Below are positions 34,180 through 46,140 of a stretch of DNA of 64,000 nt, piece by piece (the stretch's first letter is position 1; every line of letters starts with the position of its first letter). The translations under genes and the position numbers were made by a program. The DNA is from Spisula solida (Eukaryota > Mollusca > Bivalvia > Venerida > Mactridae): positions 35,443,822-35,507,821 of the forward strand of contig OX365955.1 in assembly GCA_947247005.1 (NCBI GenBank), read 5' to 3'. The notes below the pieces were generated by a model. The model was not told where the DNA came from. It did not search any database and saw only the letters and a list, made by a program, of their open reading frames with translations.

Positions 34180-35496
34180 TTTCTTTATTTTACACTATGC
34201 AACAATAAAGTGTTTGTAAGGTCCTCTTAAGACAGAGGAATTATTTCTCTAAGTTTAAGCAAGATAGCTGCCGTTTTATTCTTTCAGGGGCAATAAATGC
34301 TGAAAAAAATTAACCTGAACTAGTTGAACAACTCGAGTATTGTACTATCCTTATGGAAGTAGAAAGCTTTATTATTTTAAAATAATATTTTTCAATATTA
34401 AAGGCTGTGTTTTGAAATATTCATTCAGTATTTTTTATGGTTTTGTACAATTTTCCCACAGGTGAACTTTAATTGACAATTTTCACCAAAAAACTGATAA
34501 GCCGTCTGGCTTAAACTGTTACCATAAGAATGAAATTGTACTCTTTATTTTTACATGTGCTGATATTGACACCAAACCCCAAAGGAAATTATTCTAGTTA
34601 AAGGATTAAGACAAATTTGCTGGGTTAATCTAAACTGGTTGACTGACTGTATATAGGCCCGGTGGTGGATACATTTACATTCATAATTGGCATTATTTCT
34701 CTCATTATTTATGATTTAAACATATTAATTTAACATAAATATTTCACAAACTATCATTCTTGAACACCTCCGTCACCTGAATACGTTTTTAAAATGAAAT
34801 TGGTTGTACATCGTTTTTTTGTTCATAATCCGGGTCCGGACCGGATGGAACGGATTTTAATGTCAACTTTTAACGCGTGCGTAAACATTCACATGGATTC
34901 ACTTTCGTTTTCGATTTTTCGAAAATACACGATGAAATTTTGTCTGCCACGTTATATCAAAGATCATACACACATCTATCGTATTCTTTGGTTATATTTA
35001 TTGTAAATAAATGCATTTGGGATGCTAAATGCAGCGATGCTGCTGAAAATATTTCATTCTCAAAGCATGGGCCGTGAAAATCGAACGGTAATTGTTGTGC
35101 TATATAATAATATATAGAACATGGAACACGTTCAAAGTAAACAAAACGTAAGAAAATTAATACCCTACTACGATAATAAATACGTAATCATTGATTTACA
35201 CTAGTTGTCGTTATTACTTTTTAAAATGTTTATAAAAATGAATTTTAGTGAACAATTATCATGACATGGTTTCATCTATTAAAAATGTTAATGTTAAACA
35301 AACGACGCACTACTTTTTTCAACGACAAAGGTTGATTCAGGCATTGAGGCTCCTCACGGGAATTTAGAATCAGGCATTTAGGCTCCTCGCGAGTTCATAC
35401 GTTTTATCAGCCTAATACCATAATACAAAACAAAACAACAATTATAAGCAATGAATTATTTATAAGGTTTTAAAAAAAAAAGAGACAGTGTTGGGG
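34180..35496. other. intronic stretch, nothing recognised
   Basis: AT-rich. A short duplication (GGCATTGAGGCTCCTCACGG / GGCATTTAGGCTCCTCGCGA) at 35340-35395 is the only structure noted. Confidence 0.4.
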
Positions 35497-35570
35497 CTGA
35501 ACCTAAAACGTTATTCCATAGGTATTTGAAACTATCTGCTCTGCCAACTGCGCTATAGTGGCAATTGAAA
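35497..35570 (-). repeat. tRNA-like sequence (SINE head or tRNA relic)
   Basis: Minus strand: A box TAGCGCAGTTGGCAGAGC and a degenerate B box AGGTTCAGCCCC about 40 bp later. Spacing fits a tRNA; stems are imperfect. Confidence 0.5.
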
Positions 35571-35733
35571 AATGTGTACTTTGTGTAGCCTAATAAAGAG
35601 TTTGTATGCATGTTATCGAAGCTGGATCACCTGTATTATGTTTATGTTATAGCCTTCGTATATAAACAAACGGTTAGATTATCGAAATCGGTCTATACAT
35701 CAATTAATAGGTTTATCACCTCTGACTCCCTGA

Positions 35734-35940
35734 CTCAAAACGGGTGAAAATCGCTCGACTCGAGTAACATTTTTCCTTGTTATTTTCTTATTACTGGATG
35801 AATTTTCATGAAACAAAGACGAGAGCCGTCTCCTTAGCGAGATACACATTGTGTAGTTTCAAATATGTACCAAAATCCCTTTATTTTGTCAGAAAGTGCA
35901 ACCGCGCATTTCCAAAACTGAAAACGTAATGCTGTGTTCA
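35734..35940 (+). repeat. ~430-bp repeat, copy A, left half
   Basis: AAAACGGGTGAAAATCGCTC ... GAAAACGTAATGCTGTGTT matches the minus strand of 50.52-51.56 kb closely. Interrupted at 35941 by a TIR element; its right half is at 38880-39095. Confidence 0.88.
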
Positions 35941-38878
35941 GCCGTCTCTAGATTTCCATGTAAATATCTGCCGCGGAGTATTGAGACAAATTTTCCATCA
36001 AAATATATAGTGAGAATAAGATGGAGAAAAAAATCCATAGCCTGCCGTAGATTTCCGCGGCATTCCATGTTTTTCCGCGGCATTCCATGTTTTCCACGGC
36101 ATTCCATGTGTTTCTGCGGCATTTTATGTTCTTCCATGACATGCCGCGGCATTCCATGCTTTTTCCACGGCATGCCGTGGAGTATTGGGACGGAATTTAC
36201 ATGGAAACGCCGCAGATTATTGAGATGATATCCATGGCGTTTCCATGTGAAAAATCCACGGCGTTTCCATGTGAAAATCCACGGCGTTTCCATGTGAAAA
36301 TCCACGGCGTTTCCATGTGAAACATGCCGTGATCCCTGAAAGCCTCAGAATGCTAGGCTAAAATAAAAAACAAAAATATTATTATTTACAGCATATAATT
36401 TAAAATAAAAAAACAGAAGTTTCAATACATTGTTTCACATAACCAAAATGACATATAAACAAATCAAAGTTTCACAATAGTGATTTAATTATGCCTGGCC
36501 AGTCTAATTGATGGTTTAAATATAAATATACAACATTGCAGTTGCAATTAAATCCAATTAAGTCTTCGAAATGATATATAAAATGATGCCATGTCACTTT
36601 CACTTTAATGTTTGCCCCATTTGTTTTTTCTTTTATCCAACATTTTGGTACAGCCAGCTGCCTATTCATTGTTCTGTCATGATCAACTTCACACAAACAT
36701 CAACAACATCACAAAGTTCTTCTTGTACATATCACATAGTCTGAAAGATAAACAATCTATAATTTAGATTAGAGCTATGCCATAAAAAAGCAAACCTTGT
36801 GGTCATTACAGACCCAGAGCATGACACGCATACGCCATATAATATTAAAAGTTGATGGGGTCCATTAAAACATTTAGAAAGTTCATTATCTTTTATGAAA
36901 AAGATTAAGTCATTTACTTAAATAAATCTAATACTATAAGTATGTATCCTTGCAATGAAAATGATTTTATCTGATCAGAATCAATCATGTAGTGATATAC
37001 ATAAGTTGCTGTCTGTAATGTCACATGTGGCAGGAACTTTAAAACTTAATCATGTTAATGGTACTCACTGTAGGACAAATAATTGCAACACCATAAAGAT
37101 TGTTAATTTTGCTTACCTGACTTATGATACACATGTGTGATGTTGGACCTTGTAACACTATACACTGTCATCTACACTTCTAGAATTCAAGTGATGTTAA
37201 GCTCGAATCTCTGAAAACAGTACAAAATTAACATTTAAGATCTTATCTATGTATTATTGCAAATAATGGAACCATAAATAACACATATATTGAATGATAA
37301 TTTTACATTTAACAACTTAATAAAATGCTAAACCTCACCAAATTGTATAATCACAATCAATATTCATGCAGTTAAACATACAGCTTAATTTTAATAACTC
37401 TATAACTTTATATATCCTTGAAAACATTAAAGTTAACCTTTCAATTGCACAATGATTTAAATTAGTAATCAGAATACTTTATAAGCTTTTAAATATATAA
37501 AAAGTTCATTTGTTTACTTAATGAAAATAGTTGTTAACTTACTGTTATTATTTCCTTCTTGATCTTGAAGACAATTCCATAACAAATATAAATCCAATGC
37601 TTGACCTCTATTCAACTTAAATCATTGTCTGTTCTTGATTAGAGTCAATTTTAATCAACACTTAGTCTTAATGTGGATTGCAAATTCATATTACAAATTA
37701 ACTGCACGTCCTTTATTTACATGTATCTCTACAAACAAGTTTAACAAAATAAGAAGCAACAAAGCATGTTTCAAATCAGCCAATGACGGAGGCTGAAATT
37801 GTTTTGTAGTAGGAAACTAGCCAATTACAGATCAACCTGATAGAGAGGCTTATCAGCCTATAATGTACATTCTCGTTCACCAGAGTATACTTCACCTCTG
37901 ATATCTGGGAACTTGACTAACCACTGATGTATGAGGATGATAATTACCAACACATGGGTGATGTAGGAAAGGGTACATGATACAAGAACTGATAAGACCA
38001 CTGTATATATCGTCTGCTAATTGATAATATTTTTGTTGTTGTAAATTGTTCAAGAATTAAATTGAACAGATAGCAAACATTTTGACTTTTGTAACTGTAG
38101 AAATTAGTATTCAGTACTAGACAAGAAAAATGTATAAAACAGTTTAAATTTATTAGAATCAGACAACAAATTTATATTGAGGTTTTACTCAATGCAAAAT
38201 TTATTTTCTTACCATCCTAGGTGTTAGGAATGTCTATGATTTTATCCAAGGTGTAAGGAATTGTGTTTTTTTTCTATTAATCAATTGCATAATTCTGAAA
38301 AATATTGGTATTTCCTGAAACAGGATATTTTTGTAACTTAAAATTCCCAGATTTTTAAAACAGCACATGCAAGAAATGTTGCTGCATAATCTTCCATATT
38401 CACTAGTGTATTTTACATTGCAATTTTTTTGTTACTACATGATTTGTCACATCTGATCCGATAAAGGATTAAACAATATTTGATTGTATACTGTTCAGAC
38501 GGGCAAAGTACACGTATACTTCATTGCTTCTGAAAAAAAGAATTTTTGGCAAATTTTTCTAAGTATAATATTTTCTACAAAATATTCTAAGTGTCAGTTT
38601 CCATTGATTTCCATCCTCTGAAAAGTTAGAGTTATTTTTCCATGTTATTTTCCATCCCAGAATTTGACTATGTCCAACTTTCCATGGCGTTATTTTGATT
38701 TTCCACGGCATTCCATGGCAGTTTTGAGATTTTTGGCGGAAATCCGCGGCATATTTTGCTGGAAAATATTTAGTCTTATGGAATTCCATCAACTGCCATG
38801 AAATTTACACGGAATTCCGTGGAAATCCATCGATTTCCACGGCATTTATCTAATGAGGATGGCAAATCTAGAGACGGG
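35941..38878. mobile_element. 2.9-kb TIR element with CCGCGGCATTCCATG subterminal arrays
   Basis: Terminal repeats GCCGTCTCTAGATTT (left) and CCCGTCTCTAGATTT (right, inverted). Copy B at 50.5 kb is the empty site, which confirms both ends. Left subterminal array 35970-36330: CCGCGGCATTCCATGTTTTT, then CACGGCGTTTCCATGTGAAA repeated. Right array 38590-38855: TTTCCACGGCATTCCATGGC, GGAAATCCGCGGCATATT. Interior 36.4-38.5 kb is AT-rich; a 74-codon minus ORF at 36472-36696 is unrecognised. No target duplication is obvious. Confidence 0.75.
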
Positions 38879-38879
38879 C

Positions 38880-39095
38880 GGTGAGCCAAACACAAAAATC
38901 ATGCCAAAATGAGCGGTTCTTTGCGAAACTATCTTGCGATGCATTGTATTTTATATTTATACGACTCGAGAGTCACATGTTTTGTCAATATATGCATGTA
39001 TTCGCGACATTTTTTTAAAAACATCAAAATGCTGTGTGGGTGAACTATTTCAGAAATGCTGTGTGGGTGAGCAGTTTCAGAAATAATACGTAGAT
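38880..39095 (+). repeat. ~430-bp repeat, copy A, right half
   Basis: GGTGAGCCAAACACAAAAAT ... CGACTCGAGAGTCACATG ... GCTGTGTGGGTGAGCAGTTT; the inverse is at 50276-50520. Confidence 0.88.
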
Positions 39096-39368
39096 GAACA
39101 TATTTCTCTTCTCCCTAACTCGATATCAATTGGTAACATATACTTAATACATTAATGCATTGCTACTTATTGCATATATTTTCCTTGCTAGGTCATGGTT
39201 TCTCATTAAACCCATCCAAATCTGTTTCCTTCAGCAAAACTTATTCTTCCCATTCATGCCCTTGTAAATTCTTTTTTACTGACGGACAACAGCTTTGTCA
39301 TTTATCTCTATAACAGCATAGTTTTCAAATGACCTGTTGATTAATGATAGTTTTGCTTTATTTTCAGG

Positions 39369-39536
39369 GACCCTTCTATCGATTCAAGCCAGGACAAGAG
39401 TAAAGGGGTGAAACCGCCAAGAAACTTTGTCGAAAAGCCGTATTGTTGTCCTCCGATGTTCATTATGTGGTCTATCGGCACAATTTATTGCCAACCAATA
39501 GAAAGGGCATTGGCGGGAACAGCTACTCGTAATTGA
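39369..39536 (+). CDS. candidate orphan exon, uncertain
   Basis: A strong acceptor (TTATTTTCAG|G, 39367) opens a 55-codon frame: DPSIDSSQDKSKGVKPPRNF, VEKPYCCPPMFIMWSIGTIY, then a Gln-rich start and stop at 39534. The KPYCCPPMFIM stretch faintly recalls the segment before the first membrane helix of rhomboid-related proteases. Only one exon is seen, on the strand opposite ITFG2. It may be a captured exon, a terminal exon of another gene or chance. Confidence 0.25.
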   Translation, partial: DPSIDSSQDKSKGVKPPRNFVEKPYCCPPMFIMWSIGTIYCQPIERALAGTATRN

Positions 39537-39634
39537 TGTGCATATGTCAAAACTAACCAAAGTTAAAATATAAAAACATCTATCTGCTTAATTACTTGTC
39601 TGTTTTGTTTATCACTGCTAACTTGTTTCATGTA

Positions 39635-40112
39635 CTAGGGGTGATCCAGAAGTACGTGGACATTTGCTCTTCAAAGTTTTTTTAGGCCAGCTTGGTATGG
39701 ATGTTACACAAAAACGGGTTTTCCATAAGTGGCATACACCTAACATAAATTTAAAAACAAGTATTTGCATCACATAAATGTTTCACGGATCACAGATTTT
39801 TTCAGTAAACCTTGTTACAATATTGCTGATTGTTACTGTGTTTCTTCATTTACAAATTGAGAAATATTTTTACACGTTGTCTAATATCGTATTGACAAAT
39901 GCATTGAATTTCAAGGTTAAATTTGGTATACGTTTAATTCATAACCATAGCGTAAGTACAGAAGCTGTATGTATGTAATTTATGATCATATCCGAATGAA
40001 ATTTGGTACACTTGTGCAATAAATATCAATATTACATTGTCTACAGATGTGTAACTGTAAGTATAATGTTTTTAATTAGAGCAAAAGTTCACGTAATTCT
40101 GGATCACCCTCG
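39635..40112. mobile_element. mariner-type MITE, 478 bp
   Basis: Left CTAGGGGTGATCCAGAAGTA; right inverted CGAGGGTGATCCAGAATTAC, both followed by CGTG.AC.TTTGCTCT-like sequence. TA duplications at 39633-39634 and 40113-40114. The CGAGGG end matches the other mariner ends here. No transposase. Confidence 0.85.
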
Positions 40113-40389
40113 TACATTATTGAGCTACGGTAATAGATTGACCAATAACATATCTATAACAATTATGTATAGAAATGGATAACAAACAGTTTAATCACAG
40201 ATAAGAATCGCAGTAAACCCATTCTCATAGTAAAAACAAGAATATTATAAAGAAGAGAAAATGTTCCGAGAGTGAACGGTGTGTAAGCACAAAGTCGGGG
40301 ATACTGTTGCAATGAATGGACACATTGCTACACACAGTTCATCATCTTCCCACACAAGAGGCAGATTGGGAAAGGTGTATAAACACCAA

Positions 40390-40589
40390 AGCAGTCTTAA
40401 ACCTAGGTCCCACTGAGGAATTCCTCATCGGCGATTAGGAATTACACATAGTTTCCACGATGGTTCCCGATGATTTTTGTAGAACCTGTCCACGAAGCTC
40501 CTAGTTGTCATTGAGAGGCAGTGGAAACTATGTGTAATTCCTAATCGCCGATGAGGATTACCTCAGTGGGACCTAGGTTTAAGACTGCT
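40390..40589. mobile_element. foldback element, ~69-bp arms
   Basis: Arms 40390-40458 and 40522-40589 (AGCAGTCTTAAACCTAGGTC ... ACACATAGTTTCCAC and inverse) are almost identical. The loop is GATGGTTCCCGATGATTTTT...CATTGAGAGGCAG. A diverged single-arm relative is at 41940-42075 in the opposite orientation. Confidence 0.85.
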
Positions 40590-41500
40590 TAAGACACACT
40601 TAACCGATTTAAAAACGCAACTGCGGGTTTTGAAATATTTAAGCTAGATAATGTGCTTCAATTTTATTGAAATTTTGCACGTGATGAAATCCATACATGA
40701 AGTCAAATATGTGCACATTTCATTGTAATCAAGGTTTAGATGATCACAAAACCAAACCACGAAATGTACTGATCGACAATGTCAAATTCACGAAATGAAT
40801 AATGTATTTATAGGCTGCAACCTGCTAAGCAAATCAGGTGTCTGTACCTCATTGGCAGGAAAATATGGGGTTGTAGAATGTTGTTCCACATATCTATATA
40901 TAGGTATAGTATCAAATTTGTTGACCGGAAGTGGTACATGTATTTAAAAAAACATTGGTATAGTGCCATCATTTTTACGTTCTTGTATCGTCAGCTTACC
41001 TGACGCTTACAATCGTAAGTGTTAGCTGCTTCTTGAAAATAATGTGCAAGTCTACTGTATAAGTGGTTAAGTTTGCGTCGTGGAAATCTTCGCGTTTTTC
41101 GCCAGACCACGGTTTTATACTACCATGCCATGCCTAAACGTCAAATATCTGCTTAAAGCATGTCAATAGCGCCAGGATGGTCTGTATCCTAAAAGAGTGG
41201 CACCGCATACAACGCACTTCAAAACTTAATTGATGTTTTTTTGGTCGGGGTATCATTGTCCTAAGATGTGTCGGTCAAATCGTCACGTCCAGTGGTTTGT
41301 TCTGGTGGCATGTGTAAATCATGAAAATGACGCCAATATGACGTAATGGGTCAAACTGAAATACTTTATCGCGGAAAATCATACCAGGCATACGACTCGC
41401 GTCCCGTTTATTGATTTATACTATAACAAAAAATACCAGCCCCCATAATCGTTACATTTCTAAAACGGTCTATAACGTCGGGAACGGGAGTTCTCCTGAT
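40590..41500. other. intronic stretch, nothing recognised
   Basis: No repeats or coding similarity seen. Confidence 0.4.
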
Positions 41501-42075
41501 GCCTCCCGGTACCCCCCCCCCCCCCCCTCCAGAAGCAAAAGTCACTGGGATGCCTCATTCCCTGAGAGTCTGGGTGCTTCTGGTATGCCTCCCCGACATA
41601 TTCCTGAGATTCGGGGATGCCGACCCGGGATATTCCTGACATGAAATGGCAAGTACATCGGGCAAAATTCAATGCATGCATTGGAATTAACCGATTTCCT
41701 CGCGATGTCACAAAATGTCTCCCGACTTCCCGAAGCTTTCTCGAGACATCGGGAACCTCACTCAGACATCAAGGAACCTCTCTCAGACATCAGGGAACAT
41801 CCTGATTTCAATCGGTAGTACATCACCAACTGCATCGGAAATGTACTTCCGATTGAAATCTTGGGATTTAATCCCCAAATATCTGTTTATATTTATCGGA
41901 GATGTTTCTCGGGATTACTGGGAGTCATCAGGAGAACCCTCGATGTGTTTCCGACGTAGTACATTGGTCCCACTGCCTCCCAATGACAACTAGGAGCTTC
42001 TTTGACAGGTTCTACAAAAAACATCGGGAACCATCGGGGAAACTATGTGTAATTCCTTATCGCCGATAAGGAAAA
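41501..42075 (-). repeat. CATCGGGAACC-rich relative of the 40.39-kb foldback
   Basis: The minus strand of 42075-41940 reads CGGCGATAAGGAATTACACA, TTCCCGATGTTTTTTGTAGA, CTCCTAGTTGTCATTGGGAG, the same order as the foldback loop and arm at 40430-40525. The remainder has short repeats (CTCAGACATCARGGAACCTC) and a 15-bp C run at 41512-41527. Confidence 0.65.
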
Positions 42076-42125
42076 ATAAAAGAACTGGCCTAAGTGATCT
42101 CTACTTCTAAAATAGGTACTTATTA

Positions 42126-42167
42126 GGAGATTTTTTTCAAAACCAAAGGTTTTGAAAAAACATCTCC
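42126..42167. repeat. near-perfect short hairpin
   Basis: GGAGATTTTTTTCAAAACC-AAA-GGTTTTGAAAAAACATCTCC: an 18-19-bp stem with one bulge. No U tract placement that would argue for a terminator in this context. Confidence 0.7.
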
Positions 42168-43070
42168 GAGACGTCTGAGTTTGGCTTTTTTCCTAAATCA
42201 GCAGCCTATAAATGTCGTAGAGGCCGTACCGATTGTCTTCCCGGCAATCGTAACTACTCGGGTCTTTCCGTCATCAGCCGAAGTTTCGCCCCACTAATAG
42301 CTGAAAAGGTATGGATTTCCGGTTTTTGGGTTGGTTCCCATACGCTTCAATAGAACGCTATAGTACGACGGGACTCAAGACAGTCTTCCGGTCTCATCGA
42401 AGATCCGCAGTGACGTACGAGAGTAGTTATGATTGGTACGAGGATTCAACCATTATTGTAATCTCAAATTAGTTGAAAACTGACAATTCGTAGCTGTACT
42501 TCTATATTTTTTAGGTTTTCTGAACATCTGCAGATTTCAAATTACACTATACAAAATAAATAAATAATCCCGGGTCCGGAGCGATAGCCAGGTAACAGGG
42601 GAAGTAACTCAACATTCTACGTGATTGCATTCGTCTGAGAAGCCGACCATCGATTACACGATGTAAGTACTTGTTAAGCAAGGAAAATCGTCTTTAATAC
42701 TCGCAATTAGCATACTTATACAATAAAATCAACATCCGATGACGTATGTTGTTATTAAAGATTTGGTAAGTACAACTTTCTACAAATTCCTGTCGTACCC
42801 GTTCCTATTCGTACGTATAGGACCGAAATTATTCGTCCAAGTTTCATTAGTTTGTACCAAAACAAAATGTAAAATGACTCTTTGACAATGTTCCGTCTGT
42901 ATCATGTGTACTGTAATGTGCTTTGGATAGCAATGTTTATGAGATAATTGTAGTATTGTGTACAGGATTAAATTACTGATTGGGAGAAATGTATTTGGCC
43001 AGCTTGACCAGTTTTCAATTTTTCAACTGAGCCGCTACAGTGTATACTGTACGCGTCCAATACGTTTGAC

Positions 43071-43285
43071 TAATGCCTGGATAGCTCAGTTGGTAAAGTG
43101 TTCGCTCTGTTAGCATCTTGCCTATAGTCTAACCAACATGATGTGTGAGGCCTCTTTAGTTTGGTAGGAATTTCCCACTACTTAAAGTGTTTTTGAAGTT
43201 CCCGTGCCCCGGCAGAGATTCAAACCAGGGACCTCTGGATCGGTACTAAGTTGAGAGCGCTTATCACTCGACAACTGTTCCACCA
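43071..43285. repeat. tRNA-like segments facing each other
   Basis: Plus strand at 43075: TGGATAGCTCAGTTGGTAAA, an A-box-like tRNA head. Minus strand over 43200-43275: AAGCGCTCTCAACTTAGTAC and GGTTTGAATCTCTGCCGGGG, an A/B-box layout. Probably SINE-derived. Confidence 0.45.
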
Positions 43286-43416
43286 AAATGTCTGCCATGA
43301 AAAGTGAAATTTGAAGACTGCATCGGCAAAGTTATGATCTACTTATTCAAATTCTTATTCACCTTATCGACATTACCGGATAAACATGCGTAATTTCAAA
43401 ATATATAGGAGCCATG

Positions 43417-43960
43417 ACTAAAACCCCTTTCACAATTGTCGTAGGAAAGTTTTCGTCGCACAAGGCTTATGGATCTACCTGGAAATGTACCAATTTGCGC
43501 CTGGAAAGGGTGCGACAGCTCAACGATGCATTTTTGGGAACTATCGTGCGTCCGCCACACGACAGACAGACGTATGATGGCCATGCGATGGTCGCAGGTC
43601 ATAACAATTGACGCATGAAAGCCTTAAGATGAACAGTTGTAGCACGTCCGTCGTACCATAGAAGCATTGTCAAACTATTAGCTGGTTTAAAAAATAAGTT
43701 TCAGCAGCTGTGTATAATTAATCAAAACGTCCAACCAAACTCTTTATTTTCAAATAATAATAAATATTTGCAAATAGGAACTTGCTAAATGCTAGTATTA
43801 AACTGAAATACATGTATGCATGATCAATTTAATTATAAAAATGCATTTTGTGGTCCGATGGTGTCAAACGCGACAAAATTTCTTAAGTTTGTTGTACGAC
43901 GGACACAGGATATTCCTCAAATTTACATCTCGTCTTACGACAATTGTGAAAGGGGTTTAA
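43417..43960. mobile_element. MITE with AAACCCCTTTCACAATTGTC ends
   Basis: Left AAACCCCTTTCACAATTGTC at ~43420 and the exact inverse ending at ~43958, continuing GTA.GA. ~545 bp, no coding capacity; target duplication ambiguous (TAA). Confidence 0.8.
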
Positions 43961-44111
43961 CTTTAAAATGTTTGGAAATATTTATTTGTTACAAGCTTCA
44001 TTTAAATGAGAGTTAAGAATTTCCCTGAAAAATATGCTAAAAGTGTCTGTCTGTAGGACGCCTGGAGCTAGTATAGGATTTAATTACTGATAAGGAAGAG
44101 AACTTTGTAGG

Positions 44112-44200
44112 AATCCACTTAGCTCACTCAGTAGGGCATTGAACCTTCTTAATATATAGCAAATGGTTCCAGGTTTGAGCCCTGGTCCGGCTACATACTT
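44112..44200 (+). repeat. tRNA-derived SINE head
   Basis: A box TTAGCTCACTCAGTAGGGCA and B box GGTTTGAGCCCTGGTCCGGC at tRNA spacing; no clean acceptor stem. Confidence 0.55.
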
Positions 44201-44954
44201 TTTTAACCTTGTTTCATTATTAACGTTCCCGTAGATGATACCATGTACTATTCTGTATAAACTGTTATATATAGTCGGTTATGTTAGATTAATCAGTCAG
44301 GTGTGTAGCCAGCGATACTGATGTACGCACGTGCGTAACATTAAATATAAATATAAGTCTCAAATTTTCATGAATCATGAGGACCCCCAACCATAACCAC
44401 CAACTTCAAGGCTTATGAGTCAATTCAAGTCTGGCTACGCCCCTGTCATAGTATTCGATATTACACATTTCTGATTATTTGGCTTATTATTCTGACTAAT
44501 AAATTTAAACATACACCGGAATGGTCATGTAGCGTTGTCGCTCATTTTGGCATACTAATTGGTTAAATTGGGTTGTTTAAATTGGGTCATTCAGCTTGGG
44601 CTGTTCAGCTTATTGGAGCTAGGTCATTCTTGGTGACACTCGACTAAGGCTTGTTGCTTGTTGAAACTAAGTCATCCGGCCGGGGCTTTCGGTGTTTATC
44701 TATTATTGTATCTTTCCGCCGTTTTACATTTGAAACTAGGTCGTTCTGAGTGGGCATTCAGCCTTTTGATTGCTGAAACTGTTTCATTCAGATTTTTGAC
44801 ATCTGGGATTTGGGCGGATCATTTTTCTTGCTCGGCTGGGTGTTGGGCATTGTGCCTTGTATATTTTTATGATTTCTGTGCTCGACTGGTTAAGTAGAGT
44901 GTAGCCATCCCTGTCCGACTTAATGTTATCTTTTTGCTCAGCATCCTAACTGCA
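44201..44954. other. intronic stretch, nothing recognised
   Basis: Contains loose repeats of GAAACTAGGTCATTC-like phrases (44600-44790). The 79-codon ORF here has no recognisable family. Confidence 0.4.
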
Positions 44955-45710
44955 AAAATAAAAGCTCCGCGAGTCGCATGTGTCGCCTGACGAAATGCAC
45001 ATTTGTCATGGAAAACTATCCACTATTGGGCTACATATCGACTCACAAGAGTTCTCTAGTCATCTGAACTAAAAACGACAAAGTGATGCTCTGGACAAAA
45101 AAATGTCACAGCAAGAAACATGCATACCTATCTTGGAGTCATTAATACTTATGGTGACAAAGTTATGCCACGGACAAGAAATGCTTATAAAATCAATCAA
45201 AGGGACAAAAATAAAAAATGGCACAAGGTAGAGTTACGATTCTTGTGTACTGCACTTGGACTTTTGGTAAGAAACATGCATACCAAATCTTTAGTCATTT
45301 GAACTTAAGGTGACAAAGTTATGCTCCCGACAAGAAATGCTCTAATAAAATCAAAGGGAAATAATTCAAAAACTATGACAGGTAGAGTTATGGTTCTTGT
45401 GCACTGCACTTCAGCTTATTGTAAGAAACATGCATACCAAATCTTGAGTCATTTGAACTTAAGGTGACAAAGTTATGCTCCGGACAAGAAATGCTCTAAT
45501 AAAATCAATCAAAGGGAAATAATTCAAAAACTATGACAGGTAGAGTTATGGTTCTTATGCACTGCACTTCGGCTTATTGTAAGAAACATGCATACCAAAT
45601 CTTGAGTCATTTGAACTAAAGGTGACAAAGTTATGCTCCGGACAAGCAATTTGTGACGCCGCCGCCGCCAAAGTAACACCTATATGTCGCCTTTTCAGGC
45701 GACACAAAAA
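44955..45710 (+). repeat. tandem-core element, GTGTCGCCTGA subfamily
   Basis: 5' AAAATAAAAGCTCCGCGAGT then GTGTCGCCTGA. ~157-bp core (AAGAAACATGCATACCAAAT at 45113, 45270, 45424 and 45580). Preterminal GTGACGCCGCCGCCGCC. 3' TGTCGCCTTTTCAGGCGACA, CAAAAA. The 3' TCAGGCGACAC is the inverse of the 5' motif. Same architecture as the GAGCTAAAA elements. Confidence 0.78.
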
Positions 45711-45998
45711 CCACATCCTAAGCAATACCAGTAAATTTTCTGGCTTCAATATTTTATTTGACGTAAACATATAAAATGTTTATTGCCAATGCAATAATAA
45801 TAATGTGGCATAATTTGATTTGTTCTTTCCCTGCATGCATTAATTCTAATCGTGAAAGTACGGCCATCTCAGTTTGTCTACTAAATATTGCAATGCATAA
45901 AGCCGGGGTGATCAGAATGACATACATTTGAACAACCTCAGGTCTTTCAGCTCTTTGATTCCTGTTTACCCTTAAGTACATGACTGTAGTTAAAATGT

Positions 45999-46066
45999 AT
46001 ACATGTTTCTTTATGTAAACTGTACATACATAGATACATACAATCTACATTAATTTATTAATTAAG
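45999..46066 (+). repeat. direct repeat, left copy
   Basis: TACATGTTTCTTTATGTAAA ... ATTTATTAATTAAG recurs at 47967-48033 with about 2-3 differences, 1.97 kb away in the same orientation. Confidence 0.85.
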
Positions 46067-46140
46067 ATGTATATGTAACAAGGTTTAAGAACCGGCATTT
46101 AGCTTTCAAACTTCAATGCTATATTTTATAAAATCATATA

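Noticed and set aside
35896..36320. Overlapping ORFs of 77-138 codons on both strands at 35.9-36.3 kb
   Set aside because: They arise from the CCGCGGCATTCCATG array; the peptides (HGMPRHVME-type) are repeat translations.
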